Assembly: GCA_029256485.1 (NCBI GenBank) | Contig: JAQSXU010000185.1 | Coordinates: 1 to 6,474 of the forward strand | Reading direction: 5' to 3' | Length of the DNA: 6,474 bases | Origin: Clostridiaceae bacterium | GTDB lineage: Bacteria > Bacillota_A > Clostridia > Clostridiales > Clostridiaceae | Part shown: in pieces, positions 1 through 6,081 of the stretch | How positions within the stretch are numbered: the first letter of the stretch is position 1 | Layout of the letters: each line of letters opens with the position of its first letter | Made by a program: the position numbers and the translations under genes | Notes under the pieces: model-generated | What the model was told of the DNA's origin: nothing | Seen by the model: the letters and a program-made list of their open reading frames with translations, nothing else | Database searches by the model: none

Positions 1-105
1 ACTGCACTGCTTAGAATTTGCGATGTACATTGTGTACCTCTTGCAACTAATATAGGCTCTGCAGAAGTATTTGTAAAAGCATTAAAAAAACATAATAATA
101 AATAA
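1..105 (+). CDS. mgsA: Methylglyoxal synthase, C-terminal end (5' partial)
   Basis: Only the last 34 codons and the TAA stop are in the window; the start lies upstream. The readable tail contains [19 protein letters not shown], which resembles the C-terminal signature of methylglyoxal synthases (in E. coli, ALLRLATVWNIPVATN). The enzyme converts dihydroxyacetone phosphate to methylglyoxal plus phosphate in the cytosol, a bypass of lower glycolysis. The phosphate-binding and catalytic residues lie upstream and cannot be checked. After the ATN motif the protein ends in a short lysine-rich tail ([11 protein letters not shown]). Family identity rests on this short match and on the clostridial habit of mgsA lying just before the spoIVF-like genes. 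The stop codon abuts an intrinsic terminator, so this is probably the last gene of its transcript. Confidence 0.85.
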   Translation, partial: TALLRICDVHCVPLATNIGSAEVFVKALKKHNNK

Positions 106-143
106 AAAACTCCAGAAGTATAAAATGCTTCTGGAGTTTTTTT
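105..143 (+). terminator. Rho-independent terminator after mgsA
   Basis: ACTCCAGAAG (109-118) is complementary to CTTCTGGAGT (128-137). The stem extends outward through A-T pairs (about 105-108 with 138-141) and inward by T119-G127 and A120-T126, leaving a 5-nt loop at 121-125. The 3' arm runs into a T tract (137-143). The stem begins at the last base of the mgsA stop codon. Confidence 0.93.
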
Positions 144-192
144 ATTAGTCATAGATTTAACATTTCTTCAATATATATATTAATAAAAATAC

Positions 193-244
193 TATAGATA
201 AACAGCTTTAACAATTTAGAATCTTTACCTATTGTTTATCTATA
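193..244. repeat. 12-bp perfect inverted repeat, possible SpoIIID-type operator pair
   Basis: TATAGATAAACA (193-204) is the exact reverse complement of TGTTTATCTATA (233-244), with 28 nt between the arms. The repeat ends 9 nt before the AGGTGA ribosome binding site (254-259) of the SpoIVFA-position gene. The left arm continues to give ATAAACAGCT (198-207), which fits the B. subtilis SpoIIID consensus WWRRACARNY at every position. The right arm read on the minus strand (ATAAACAATA, 239 down to 230) fits at all but the last. SpoIIID is a mother-cell regulator conserved in clostridia, and the downstream genes are mother-cell genes, so an operator is plausible. The repeat could instead form a leader RNA hairpin, and AT-rich DNA makes chance matches more likely. 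Confidence 0.4.
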
Positions 245-264
245 TAAGAGGTCAGGTGAAGTAT

Positions 265-621
265 ATGGGAAGTTTCAATCAGCAATATGAAAGATACTAT
301 AAAAATTTAAAGAGCAGCACAAGCTTTAATAATAGAATAAACAGAAACAATAATCTGAATCTATTAAGTGGGAATTATTTGGTCAGGAGAATGATTAGAG
401 ACTTAATAGGAGTTTCAGTTTTACTGGTACTTATATTAATATGCAAAATTATAGTTATACCTCAAACAAAAGCGGTATATAATTACTCGAAAAAGGCTGT
501 AAGTACTAATTTTGATTATAAAGCTGCCATGGATGAAGTTAAGGAAATTGACTTTTCAGCAATTAGGATAAAGGCAGCTGACCTTTTGGAAAAGATGAAA
601 ACAGATAACAGTTTGAATTGA
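265..621 (+). CDS. Short single-pass membrane protein in the SpoIVFA position, lacking a LytM/M23 domain
   Basis: The start is ATG 265, placed 5 nt after AGGTGA (254-259); the in-frame TTG at 232 has no ribosome binding site. The product is 118 aa. Residues 1-45 are polar and rich in Asn, Ser and Arg, ending in a basic stretch (VRRMIRD). Residues 46-65 form one transmembrane helix (LIGVSVLLVLILICKIIVI). Residues 66-118, outside the cytoplasm by the positive-inside rule, are charged and probably helical. In B. subtilis, SpoIVFA precedes SpoIVFB and holds it inactive until a forespore signal arrives. Related clostridial proteins, as I recall them, continue into an M23/LytM peptidase fold. Here the protein stops right after the juxtamembrane region, and the next gene starts 9 nt later with no peptidase remnant. 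It probably anchors or regulates SpoIVFB, but this rests on position and topology, not on a recognised domain. Confidence 0.8.
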   Translation: MGSFNQQYERYYKNLKSSTSFNNRINRNNNLNLLSGNYLVRRMIRDLIGVSVLLVLILICKIIVIPQTKAVYNYSKKAVSTNFDYKAAMDEVKEIDFSAIRIKAADLLEKMKTDNSLN

Positions 622-630
622 GGTAATTCA

Positions 631-1494
631 GTGTTTAAAGTAAATAAATATTTTATTATTTATGTTTTTCTGTTAGTTGTTATTGGGTATAAGGGCAGGT
701 TTTTTTTAGCATTTACCATTGCACTGTTTCATGAGGGAGTCCATTATTTCACAGCTAAAAAATTGGGATTTAATGGACTTCAAATCGAATTCTTTCCATT
801 AGGAACAGCATTGAAAATGAATGATCTGGAGGAAGCATCACCCTATGAGGACTTACTGATTTCTATTTCCGGGCCGCTGTCAAATATATTAATTGGTATA
901 GTATTTATGATATTAGATTATAAATTTCCTATGGATATATTCACTATGCTGTTTTATGGAAACTTATCTATAGGGTTGTTTAACCTTATTCCTGCACTGC
1001 CTCTTGATGGGGGCAGAATAATTAGAAATTTATTAAATTTTAAAACCTTTTATAAAAGGGCAAATAAAATAACAGTTAATATAAGTATAATACTAGGCAT
1101 TGGAATGATATTTTCATACCTGGTTTTATTTATTAAAGGGGAAAATAGTTTTAGCATAGGACTTGCTGCACTTTTTATAATTGTGACATCATTAAAGGAA
1201 AAGGAAAGGGTTGCATATATTATTATGGGTGATGTAATAAAAAAGAGATATAAATTTCTAAAAAGAGGTTATATTGAGAATAGGAGCATTTCTATATACT
1301 GCAAAATGGATTTGATTAATCTCATGAATTTTATAGATAAAAATAAGTATAATATTTTTATGATTATGGATGAAAACATGAAATTACTAGATATTTTATA
1401 TGAAGAAGATATAATAGAAGCTTTGAAAATTTATGGGAATATAAAAATTGATGAATATTTGAAGCAGGATTATAATGGTGAAAAAAGAAAATAA
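631..1494 (+). CDS. spoIVFB: Site-2-type intramembrane metalloprotease, SpoIVFB-like (M50 family)
   Basis: The 287-aa length nearly equals B. subtilis SpoIVFB (288 aa), the mother-cell enzyme that cuts pro-sigma-K within the membrane. The zinc site HEGVH is at residues 34-38. The third ligand motif is in NLIPALPLDGGR (118-129), with D126 as the expected aspartate ligand, and the conserved GPLSN loop is at 81-85. Hydrophobic segments lie near 6-22, 24-42, 74-97, 103-121, 150-168 and 173-188. The soluble tail from about 205 to 270 has the look of a CBS domain, as in SpoIVFB, where it senses ATP. Translation starts at GTG 631, 6 nt after a GAGGT site that overlaps the upstream stop codon, so the two genes are probably translationally coupled. 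The catalytic set is complete, so the protease should be active. The exact substrate is inferred from the family. Confidence 0.92.
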   Translation: MFKVNKYFIIYVFLLVVIGYKGRFFLAFTIALFHEGVHYFTAKKLGFNGLQIEFFPLGTALKMNDLEEASPYEDLLISISGPLSNILIGIVFMILDYKFPMDIFTMLFYGNLSIGLFNLIPALPLDGGRIIRNLLNFKTFYKRANKITVNISIILGIGMIFSYLVLFIKGENSFSIGLAALFIIVTSLKEKERVAYIIMGDVIKKRYKFLKRGYIENRSISIYCKMDLINLMNFIDKNKYNIFMIMDENMKLLDILYEEDIIEALKIYGNIKIDEYLKQDYNGEKRK

Positions 1495-1495
1495 G

Positions 1496-1525
1496 TTTTC
1501 ATTTATATATCTTTTATGTTAGAAT
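1496..1525 (+). promoter_or_regulatory. Candidate sigma-A promoter for the radical SAM gene pair
   Basis: An extended -10 element, TGT followed by TAGAAT (1517-1525), differs from TATAAT at one position. A weak -35 (TTTTCA, 1496-1501, four of six consensus bases) lies 18 nt upstream. It falls in the 62-nt gap between spoIVFB and the radical SAM gene, which has no terminator. This would let the downstream pair be expressed in vegetative cells independently of the sporulation genes. Confidence 0.45.
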
Positions 1526-1559
1526 AATTAAATGTGATAAGTACTGAGGAGGAATAATG

Positions 1560-3389
1560 ATGAACAAAATATCTGATGATATATTATATAAAGTTGAAAA
1601 GCCTGCCAGATACATAGGAGGGGAATTTAACTCCTGTGTAAAGGATAAAAATAAAGTAGATATAAGATATGCATTTTGTTTTCCGGATGTTTATGAAGTT
1701 GGCATGTCTCACCTTGGCACAAGAATATTATATTATACATTAAATCAAAGGAAAGACACCTATTGTGAAAGGGTATTTGCACCATGGCCTGACATGGAAA
1801 AGTTAATGAGAGAGAATAATATTTCTTTATATGCGTTGGAAACTAAAGATTCACTAAGAAAATTTGATTTTTTGGGTTTCACACTTCAATACGAAATGAG
1901 TTATACCAACATATTAAATATGCTGGATATGTCTGGTATTCCCATAAGAGCATCTGAAAGAGGGGAAGATTACCCATTAGTAGTTTGTGGAGGACCATGT
2001 GCATATAATCCTGAACCATTATATGATATTGCTGACTACTTTGTAATAGGTGAGGGGGAAGAAATATTAGACGAACTTTTGGATTTATATAAAGAATATA
2101 AGGGAAAAGGTAAAAAACAATATCTGAGAAGAATAGCTTCCATAAAGGGGGTATATGTTCCTTCACTTTATGAAACAACTTACAATGAAGACGGAACCAT
2201 AAAAGAATTCAAACCATTGTTTGAAGATGTACCTGAAAAAGTTCAAAAGAGAATTATAAGAGACTTAAATAAGGCACCTTATCCAGATAAATTTATAGTG
2301 CCATATACGGATATCGTTCATGACAGAGTTGTTTTAGAAACATTTAGGGGCTGTACAAGGGGATGCAGATTTTGTCAGGCTGGAATGATCTATAGGCCTA
2401 TTAGAGAAAAAACTACAGAAAAATTAGTACAGCAGACTGAAGATTTAATCAGAAATACTGGTTATAATGAAGTTTCTTTAACATCACTAAGTATTTGTGA
2501 TTATTCAGATATTCAAAACCTTATAAATACACTTATTGAAAAATATAAAGAAGAAAAGGTTGGAATTTCATTACCTTCTCTTAGAATAGATTCATTTTCC
2601 GTAGATTTAATAAAAGAAATTCAGAAGGTTAGAAAAACTGGATTAACTTTTGCACCAGAGGCTGGTACTCAAAGAATGAGAGATGTAATTAATAAAGGAG
2701 TAACAGAGCAGAATCTTATGGATTCATCCAGAAGTGCCTTTGAGGCAGGCTGGTCTACAATCAAATTGTATTTTATGTTAGGACTTCCCTATGAAACTAT
2801 GGAAGATGTTAAGGGTATAGCAGACTTAGCTGAAAAAGTTGTACAGCAATACTACTCAGTACCAAAGGATATAAGACAAAGAAGGTTAACTGTAACTGTA
2901 AGTACTGCATTATTTGTTCCTAAGCCATTTACACCTTTTCAATGGGTATCACAGGATACCATGGAAAGTATGAAAGAAAAAATAAACACATTGAGAAGTT
3001 CAATAAAGAGCAGGCAAATTACTTACAATTGGCATGAATCTATTGTGAGCTACCTTGAGGCTATATTTGCCAGAGGCGATAGAAGACTTTGTGATGTGTT
3101 GATAAAAGCATTTGAAAATGGAGCAAAGTTTGACGGCTGGTCAGAGTATTTTAATTATGATATCTGGAAGGATGCATTTGAACAGTGTGGAGTAAATGGC
3201 GACTTCTATGCATTAAGAGAAAGAAGCTATGATGAAAAATTACCTTGGGATTTTATAGATACTGGAGTTACAAAAAGCTTTTTAATTAAAGAAAATGAAA
3301 AAGCTAAAACTGCAGATGTTACACCTGACTGCAGACTTGGGTGTAAAAACTGCGGAGTTAATGTCAACTTGGAAGGGAAGTGCTTCTAA
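1560..3389 (+). CDS. B12-binding-like radical SAM protein, TIGR03960 family
   Basis: ATG 1560 gives a 609-aa protein (MNKISDD...). It is preferred over ATG 1557 because the AGGAGG at 1547-1552 is then 7 nt away instead of 4. The N-terminal third (about 15-180) looks like a Rossmann-type cobalamin-binding domain: FPDVYEVGMSHLGTRILY (41-58), LGFTLQYEMSYTN (105-117), GGP (144-146) and IGEGEE (163-168). Tyr45 sits where a DxHxxG motif would have its histidine. The radical SAM core follows, with RGCTRGCRFCQ giving C265, C269 and C272 as ligands of the SAM-binding [4Fe-4S] cluster. Further core motifs are EVSLTSLSICDYSD and FAPEAGTQRMR. The C terminus carries a second CX3CX2C set (C591, C595, C598) and C608. 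The reaction and substrate are unknown to me. The next gene, one base away, encodes its usual partner, and in some bacteria the two are fused. Confidence 0.93.
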   Translation: MNKISDDILYKVEKPARYIGGEFNSCVKDKNKVDIRYAFCFPDVYEVGMSHLGTRILYYTLNQRKDTYCERVFAPWPDMEKLMRENNISLYALETKDSLRKFDFLGFTLQYEMSYTNILNMLDMSGIPIRASERGEDYPLVVCGGPCAYNPEPLYDIADYFVIGEGEEILDELLDLYKEYKGKGKKQYLRRIASIKGVYVPSLYETTYNEDGTIKEFKPLFEDVPEKVQKRIIRDLNKAPYPDKFIVPYTDIVHDRVVLETFRGCTRGCRFCQAGMIYRPIREKTTEKLVQQTEDLIRNTGYNEVSLTSLSICDYSDIQNLINTLIEKYKEEKVGISLPSLRIDSFSVDLIKEIQKVRKTGLTFAPEAGTQRMRDVINKGVTEQNLMDSSRSAFEAGWSTIKLYFMLGLPYETMEDVKGIADLAEKVVQQYYSVPKDIRQRRLTVTVSTALFVPKPFTPFQWVSQDTMESMKEKINTLRSSIKSRQITYNWHESIVSYLEAIFARGDRRLCDVLIKAFENGAKFDGWSEYFNYDIWKDAFEQCGVNGDFYALRERSYDEKLPWDFIDTGVTKSFLIKENEKAKTADVTPDCRLGCKNCGVNVNLEGKCF

Positions 3390-3390
3390 T

Positions 3391-4104
3391 ATGCGTTATG
3401 TAATTAAATTCAGTAAAGAAAGTGAAATAAAATTTATTTCACATTTAGATTTAATGAGAACAGTACAAAAAATTATCAAAAGATCAGCACTCCCTATTGA
3501 GTACTCAAAAGGCTTTAATCCTCATATGAGCATGTCATTTGCACAGCCCTTAGCCGTAGGTGTATACTCATATGGAGAATACATGGATATAAATTTAAAT
3601 GAAGAATTAGATGAGCTATATATTCTTAATTCATTAAATAATAATGCTCCTGCGGGAATTATATTTCATAAAGTAATTAAACTTATTCCCAGCGATGAAA
3701 AAAAGATTCCTAAGTCAATGGCTGGAGTTGAGGGTGCTGCTTATAAAATTGAAATAAAGTATAAAGATATGTATGAACTTGAAAAACAGCTGGAAAAACT
3801 GAAGAAGCAAAATAATTGGGTTACTATGAAAAAGAGTAAAAGCAGCGAAAAAGAAGAAGATATAAAGCCCATGTTTAAAGATTTTAAGTATTCTGTTTCA
3901 GGTAATAAACTTATAATTAAGGCATTAGTAAGCTGTGGAAGCAGGGAAAATCTTTCACCTGAACTTATTGCTTCGTTTATAAAGGGCAATACCACAAGTG
4001 CAGATTTAGATGCATTTGTTGATATAGTTAGGGAAGAAACCTATGGGAGACTTAATGGAAAATATATTTCATTGAATCAATATTTAAAATCATTTAGCAA
4101 GTAA
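3391..4104 (+). CDS. Radical SAM-linked protein, TIGR03936/DUF2344 family
   Basis: This 237-aa soluble protein begins at ATG 3391, one base after the upstream stop. Homologous sequence starts here (MRYVIKFSKESEIKFISHLDL). A longer in-frame reading from 3295 would translate the end of the radical SAM gene in the wrong frame, so I reject it. A purine-rich site (GGAAGGGAAG, 3371-3380) within the end of the upstream gene probably serves as its ribosome binding site. Recognisable family motifs are KFISHLDLMR (14-23) and YSKGFNPHMSMSFAQPLAVG (38-57). The middle (about 120-165) is lysine- and glutamate-rich and probably helical. The molecular function is unknown. The tight pairing with the radical SAM gene implies a shared complex or pathway, perhaps substrate binding or delivery. 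The stop codon lies at the base of the following terminator hairpin. Confidence 0.9.
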   Translation: MRYVIKFSKESEIKFISHLDLMRTVQKIIKRSALPIEYSKGFNPHMSMSFAQPLAVGVYSYGEYMDINLNEELDELYILNSLNNNAPAGIIFHKVIKLIPSDEKKIPKSMAGVEGAAYKIEIKYKDMYELEKQLEKLKKQNNWVTMKKSKSSEKEEDIKPMFKDFKYSVSGNKLIIKALVSCGSRENLSPELIASFIKGNTTSADLDAFVDIVREETYGRLNGKYISLNQYLKSFSK

Positions 4105-4126
4105 ATGCGTCTTAAGACGCATTTTT
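4103..4126 (+). terminator. Rho-independent terminator after the radical SAM gene pair
   Basis: A perfect 22-nt palindrome (4103-4124) folds as AAATGCGTC, TTAA loop, GACGCATTT, with five T residues at 4122-4126. The last two bases of the upstream TAA stop form the base of the stem. The RNase gene starts only 42 nt further on, and I see no convincing promoter in between, so partial readthrough may supply it. Confidence 0.85.
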
Positions 4127-4168
4127 ATTATAAGAACTTTTACTAAAGCATTAAAAGGTGGTGAAAAA

Positions 4169-5611
4169 ATGAAAGAAATTTTTATTGAAAGAACTTTAGA
4201 AATATTAAGGATTGCAGTTAAAGAAAATAATATACTAATGGAATGCCTTATGGAAGAGGCAAATAATAATCCATTTCCAGGACAAATTTACAAGGGAATA
4301 GTAAAAAATATTGTCCCAGCAATAAAATGTGCTTTTATTGATATAGGATATAAGAAAAATGCATACATGTATCTGGATGCTAAGATGAAGAATAAGGAAA
4401 TAAAAAAGGGTCAGGAAGTGCTTGTTCAAGTTATTAAAGAGGATATGGAAAACAAAGGCCCAAAGGTAACAAATTGGGTAACTCTTCCGGGAAGAAATAT
4501 AATATTTGATTTATTAAATAAAGGATTAACCTTTTCAAGGAAAATATCAAATGAAGAGTTTAAAAAATATATAAGTGAAAATCTTAAAATAGACCAGAAT
4601 ATAGCAGTTAAAATAAGAACATCTGCGGAAAATACTGATATTAGTCTTATTAATAAGGAATATAATGAATTGTATAAACAATATGAGACTATTAATAAAA
4701 AGTTTTTATATTCCACTAATGTAGGTGCGGTATTTAATGATGGAGGTATTATTGGAAGAATTCTTAGAGATAAAGTAGATGAAAATACTAGTAAAATTTA
4801 TTTAAACAATTTAGATGATTATGAAAGCGTTAAGAATTTTATTGATAATGTTATTGGACTAAATATTGAAGTTATACATTATGAAGGAGAAAGAACACTA
4901 TTTGATAACTTTGGAATAGAAAAGGATATATTAAATTTACGAAATGATAGAGTATATTTAAATTGTGGGGGATACATTGTAATAAATAAAACTGAAGCAT
5001 TATATGCAATTGATGTGAACTCAGGTAAAAATATTAAAGGAAGTAATATACAAAAGACGGCATTAGTAACTAATTTACAAGCAGCTAAAGAAATTGCAAG
5101 GCAAGTAAAATTGAGAAATTTAAGCGGTATTATAATTGTAGACTTTATTGATATGACAATGGAAGAACACAAAACTCAGGTAATGAATGAATTAATAAAT
5201 GGATTCAGCAATGATAAAAATAAGACAACAATATACAATTTTACACAACTAAACTTGGTTCAAATAGCAAGAAAAATGATTGGTAAGTCTATAACTGAAT
5301 ATATTGAAGAAAATTGCAGCAGCTGCCATGGTAAGGGAAAGAAAATGAAGTTTTCATATTTAAGTATGTTGATTAAAAATGAAGTACTAAATATAAGCAA
5401 TAAGTATCAAATTAAAGATATACTAATAGAAATAGATGAAAAATATAAAAAGGAATTACAGGATGATGTACTGGAATTTATAAAGAATATACATGCACTT
5501 GATAAAACTATATATGTAAACTTTATAAACAGTCAGGAGCATTTTAAAGTTGAACCACTTTTATTTTCCAACCAAATTGAAAATGCAGGTATATTAAAAA
5601 TATACGGATGA
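4169..5611 (+). CDS. rng: Ribonuclease E/G family endoribonuclease
   Basis: The 480-aa size fits RNase G (489 aa in E. coli) and lacks the long degradosome scaffold of E. coli RNase E. The order is an N-terminal strand region, an S1 RNA-binding domain (about 36-105, GQIYKGIVKNIVPAIKCAFIDIG), and a 5'-sensor region with VKIRTSAE (148-154), whose R150-T151 match the 5'-monophosphate pocket. The catalytic DNase I-like domain follows. D282 in IDVNSGK and D325 in VDFIDM are 43 residues apart, as are D303 and D346 of E. coli RNase E. CSSC (383-386) supplies the Zn-link cysteines, 58 residues after the second aspartate as in E. coli. The enzyme should cleave single-stranded AU-rich RNA in mRNA decay and rRNA or tRNA processing. 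ATG 4169 follows an AGGTGG site (4156-4161). The symbol rng is by length; rne is an alternative name. Confidence 0.93.
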   Translation: MKEIFIERTLEILRIAVKENNILMECLMEEANNNPFPGQIYKGIVKNIVPAIKCAFIDIGYKKNAYMYLDAKMKNKEIKKGQEVLVQVIKEDMENKGPKVTNWVTLPGRNIIFDLLNKGLTFSRKISNEEFKKYISENLKIDQNIAVKIRTSAENTDISLINKEYNELYKQYETINKKFLYSTNVGAVFNDGGIIGRILRDKVDENTSKIYLNNLDDYESVKNFIDNVIGLNIEVIHYEGERTLFDNFGIEKDILNLRNDRVYLNCGGYIVINKTEALYAIDVNSGKNIKGSNIQKTALVTNLQAAKEIARQVKLRNLSGIIIVDFIDMTMEEHKTQVMNELINGFSNDKNKTTIYNFTQLNLVQIARKMIGKSITEYIEENCSSCHGKGKKMKFSYLSMLIKNEVLNISNKYQIKDILIEIDEKYKKELQDDVLEFIKNIHALDKTIYVNFINSQEHFKVEPLLFSNQIENAGILKIYG

Positions 5612-5641
5612 TAAATGCTTAAACTTGTTTATTTATATATC

Positions 5642-5670
5642 TTTACAAATAGTTTTCATTGTGTTAAAAT
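5642..5670 (+). promoter_or_regulatory. Sigma-A promoter with extended -10 for rplU-prp-rpmA
   Basis: The -35 TTTACA (5642-5647) is 17 nt from the -10 TAAAAT (5665-5670), each one base from consensus. A TGT extension (5662-5664) precedes the -10. Transcription should begin near 5677, giving a leader of about 88 nt before rplU. No intrinsic terminator separates rng from this promoter, so readthrough from upstream is also possible. Confidence 0.8.
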
Positions 5671-5677
5671 GTCACTT

Positions 5678-5764
5678 GTAGACCGCACAGAAAAGGTATT
5701 AATCGTGGCTTTATTTTTAAGCTGTGAACCTTAATTGGCGAGACTGGATTGAGGAGGTGTTTTT
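5678..5764 (+). ncRNA. L21 leader (ribosomal protein autoregulatory mRNA leader)
   Basis: This transcribed leader lies directly before rplU and resembles the Firmicute L21 leader, with GACCGCACAGAA (5681-5692), a central hairpin and GCGAGACTGGA (5738-5748) just before GAGGAGGTG. The hairpin pairs 5703-5711 with 5719-5727 around a TATTTTT loop, with some G-U pairs. It is capped below by AAGGT (5693-5697) pairing with ACCTT (5728-5732). Leaders of this class are thought to let a ribosomal protein, presumably L21, repress its own operon. There is no T tract after the hairpin, so control is probably at translation. I have not run a covariance model; the call rests on position, motif memory and hand pairing. 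Confidence 0.78.
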
Positions 5765-6079
5765 ATGTACGCAGTTGTAGTTACTGGAGGAAAACAATAC
5801 AGGGTTTCAGAAGGAGACGTTATATACGTTGAAAAATTAAACGCTGAAGTTGATTCAACAGTAGAAATGGATAATGTTCTTATATTAAGCAAGGACAATG
5901 GTGAAGTTGTTGTTGGTAAGCCTGTAGTTGAAGGAGCCAAGGTTGTAGCTAAGGTTGCAGCTCAAGGAAAAGATAAGAAAATACTTGTTTTCAAGTATAA
6001 GAGAAAATTAGACTACAGAAAGAAGCAAGGCCACAGACAACCATATACAAAATTAGTTATCGAAAAAATTAATGCATAG
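5765..6079 (+). CDS. rplU: 50S ribosomal protein L21
   Basis: The 104-aa product has the usual L21 length. It opens with [25 protein letters not shown], the family's N-terminal beta-barrel signature, and ends with the basic rRNA-binding segment [24 protein letters not shown]21 binds 23S rRNA in the large subunit. ATG 5765 is 5 nt after a strong GGAGGTG (5753-5759). It is the first gene of the rplU-prp-rpmA unit and is probably controlled by the leader upstream. Its codon use is less extreme in A and T than that of the RNase gene, as expected for a highly expressed gene. Confidence 0.98.
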   Translation: MYAVVVTGGKQYRVSEGDVIYVEKLNAEVDSTVEMDNVLILSKDNGEVVVGKPVVEGAKVVAKVAAQGKDKKILVFKYKRKLDYRKKQGHRQPYTKLVIEKINA

Positions 6080-6081
6080 TT

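Noticed and set aside
148..177. Sigma-E-like promoter before the spoIVF-like genes (TCATAGA, then an AT-rich -10 about 14 nt on)
   Set aside because: The -35 fits about five of seven positions, but the -10 fits only about half and the region is a TA repeat, so the match is too weak to annotate.
232..264. TTG start giving a 129-aa version of the SpoIVFA-position protein
   Set aside because: There is no ribosome binding site before it, it lies inside the inverted repeat, and ATG 265 has a well-spaced AGGTGA.
1879..2178. Open reading frames on the minus strand, here and at 3741-3995, 4235-4716, 4879-5172 and 5731-5940
   Set aside because: They lie antisense to well-supported genes, have no ribosome binding sites that I can see, and show no recognisable protein features beyond hydrophobic runs expected from antisense of AT-rich, lysine-rich genes.
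3295..3390. Upstream extension of the DUF2344 gene overlapping the radical SAM gene
   Set aside because: The extension translates conserved radical SAM C-terminal codons in another frame and resembles nothing in the family; ATG 3391 starts the conserved sequence.
5589..5605. Hairpin at the end of rng (GTATATT, AAA loop, AATATAC)
   Set aside because: It lies in the coding sequence, is almost all A-T pairs and has no T tract, so it is not a credible terminator.
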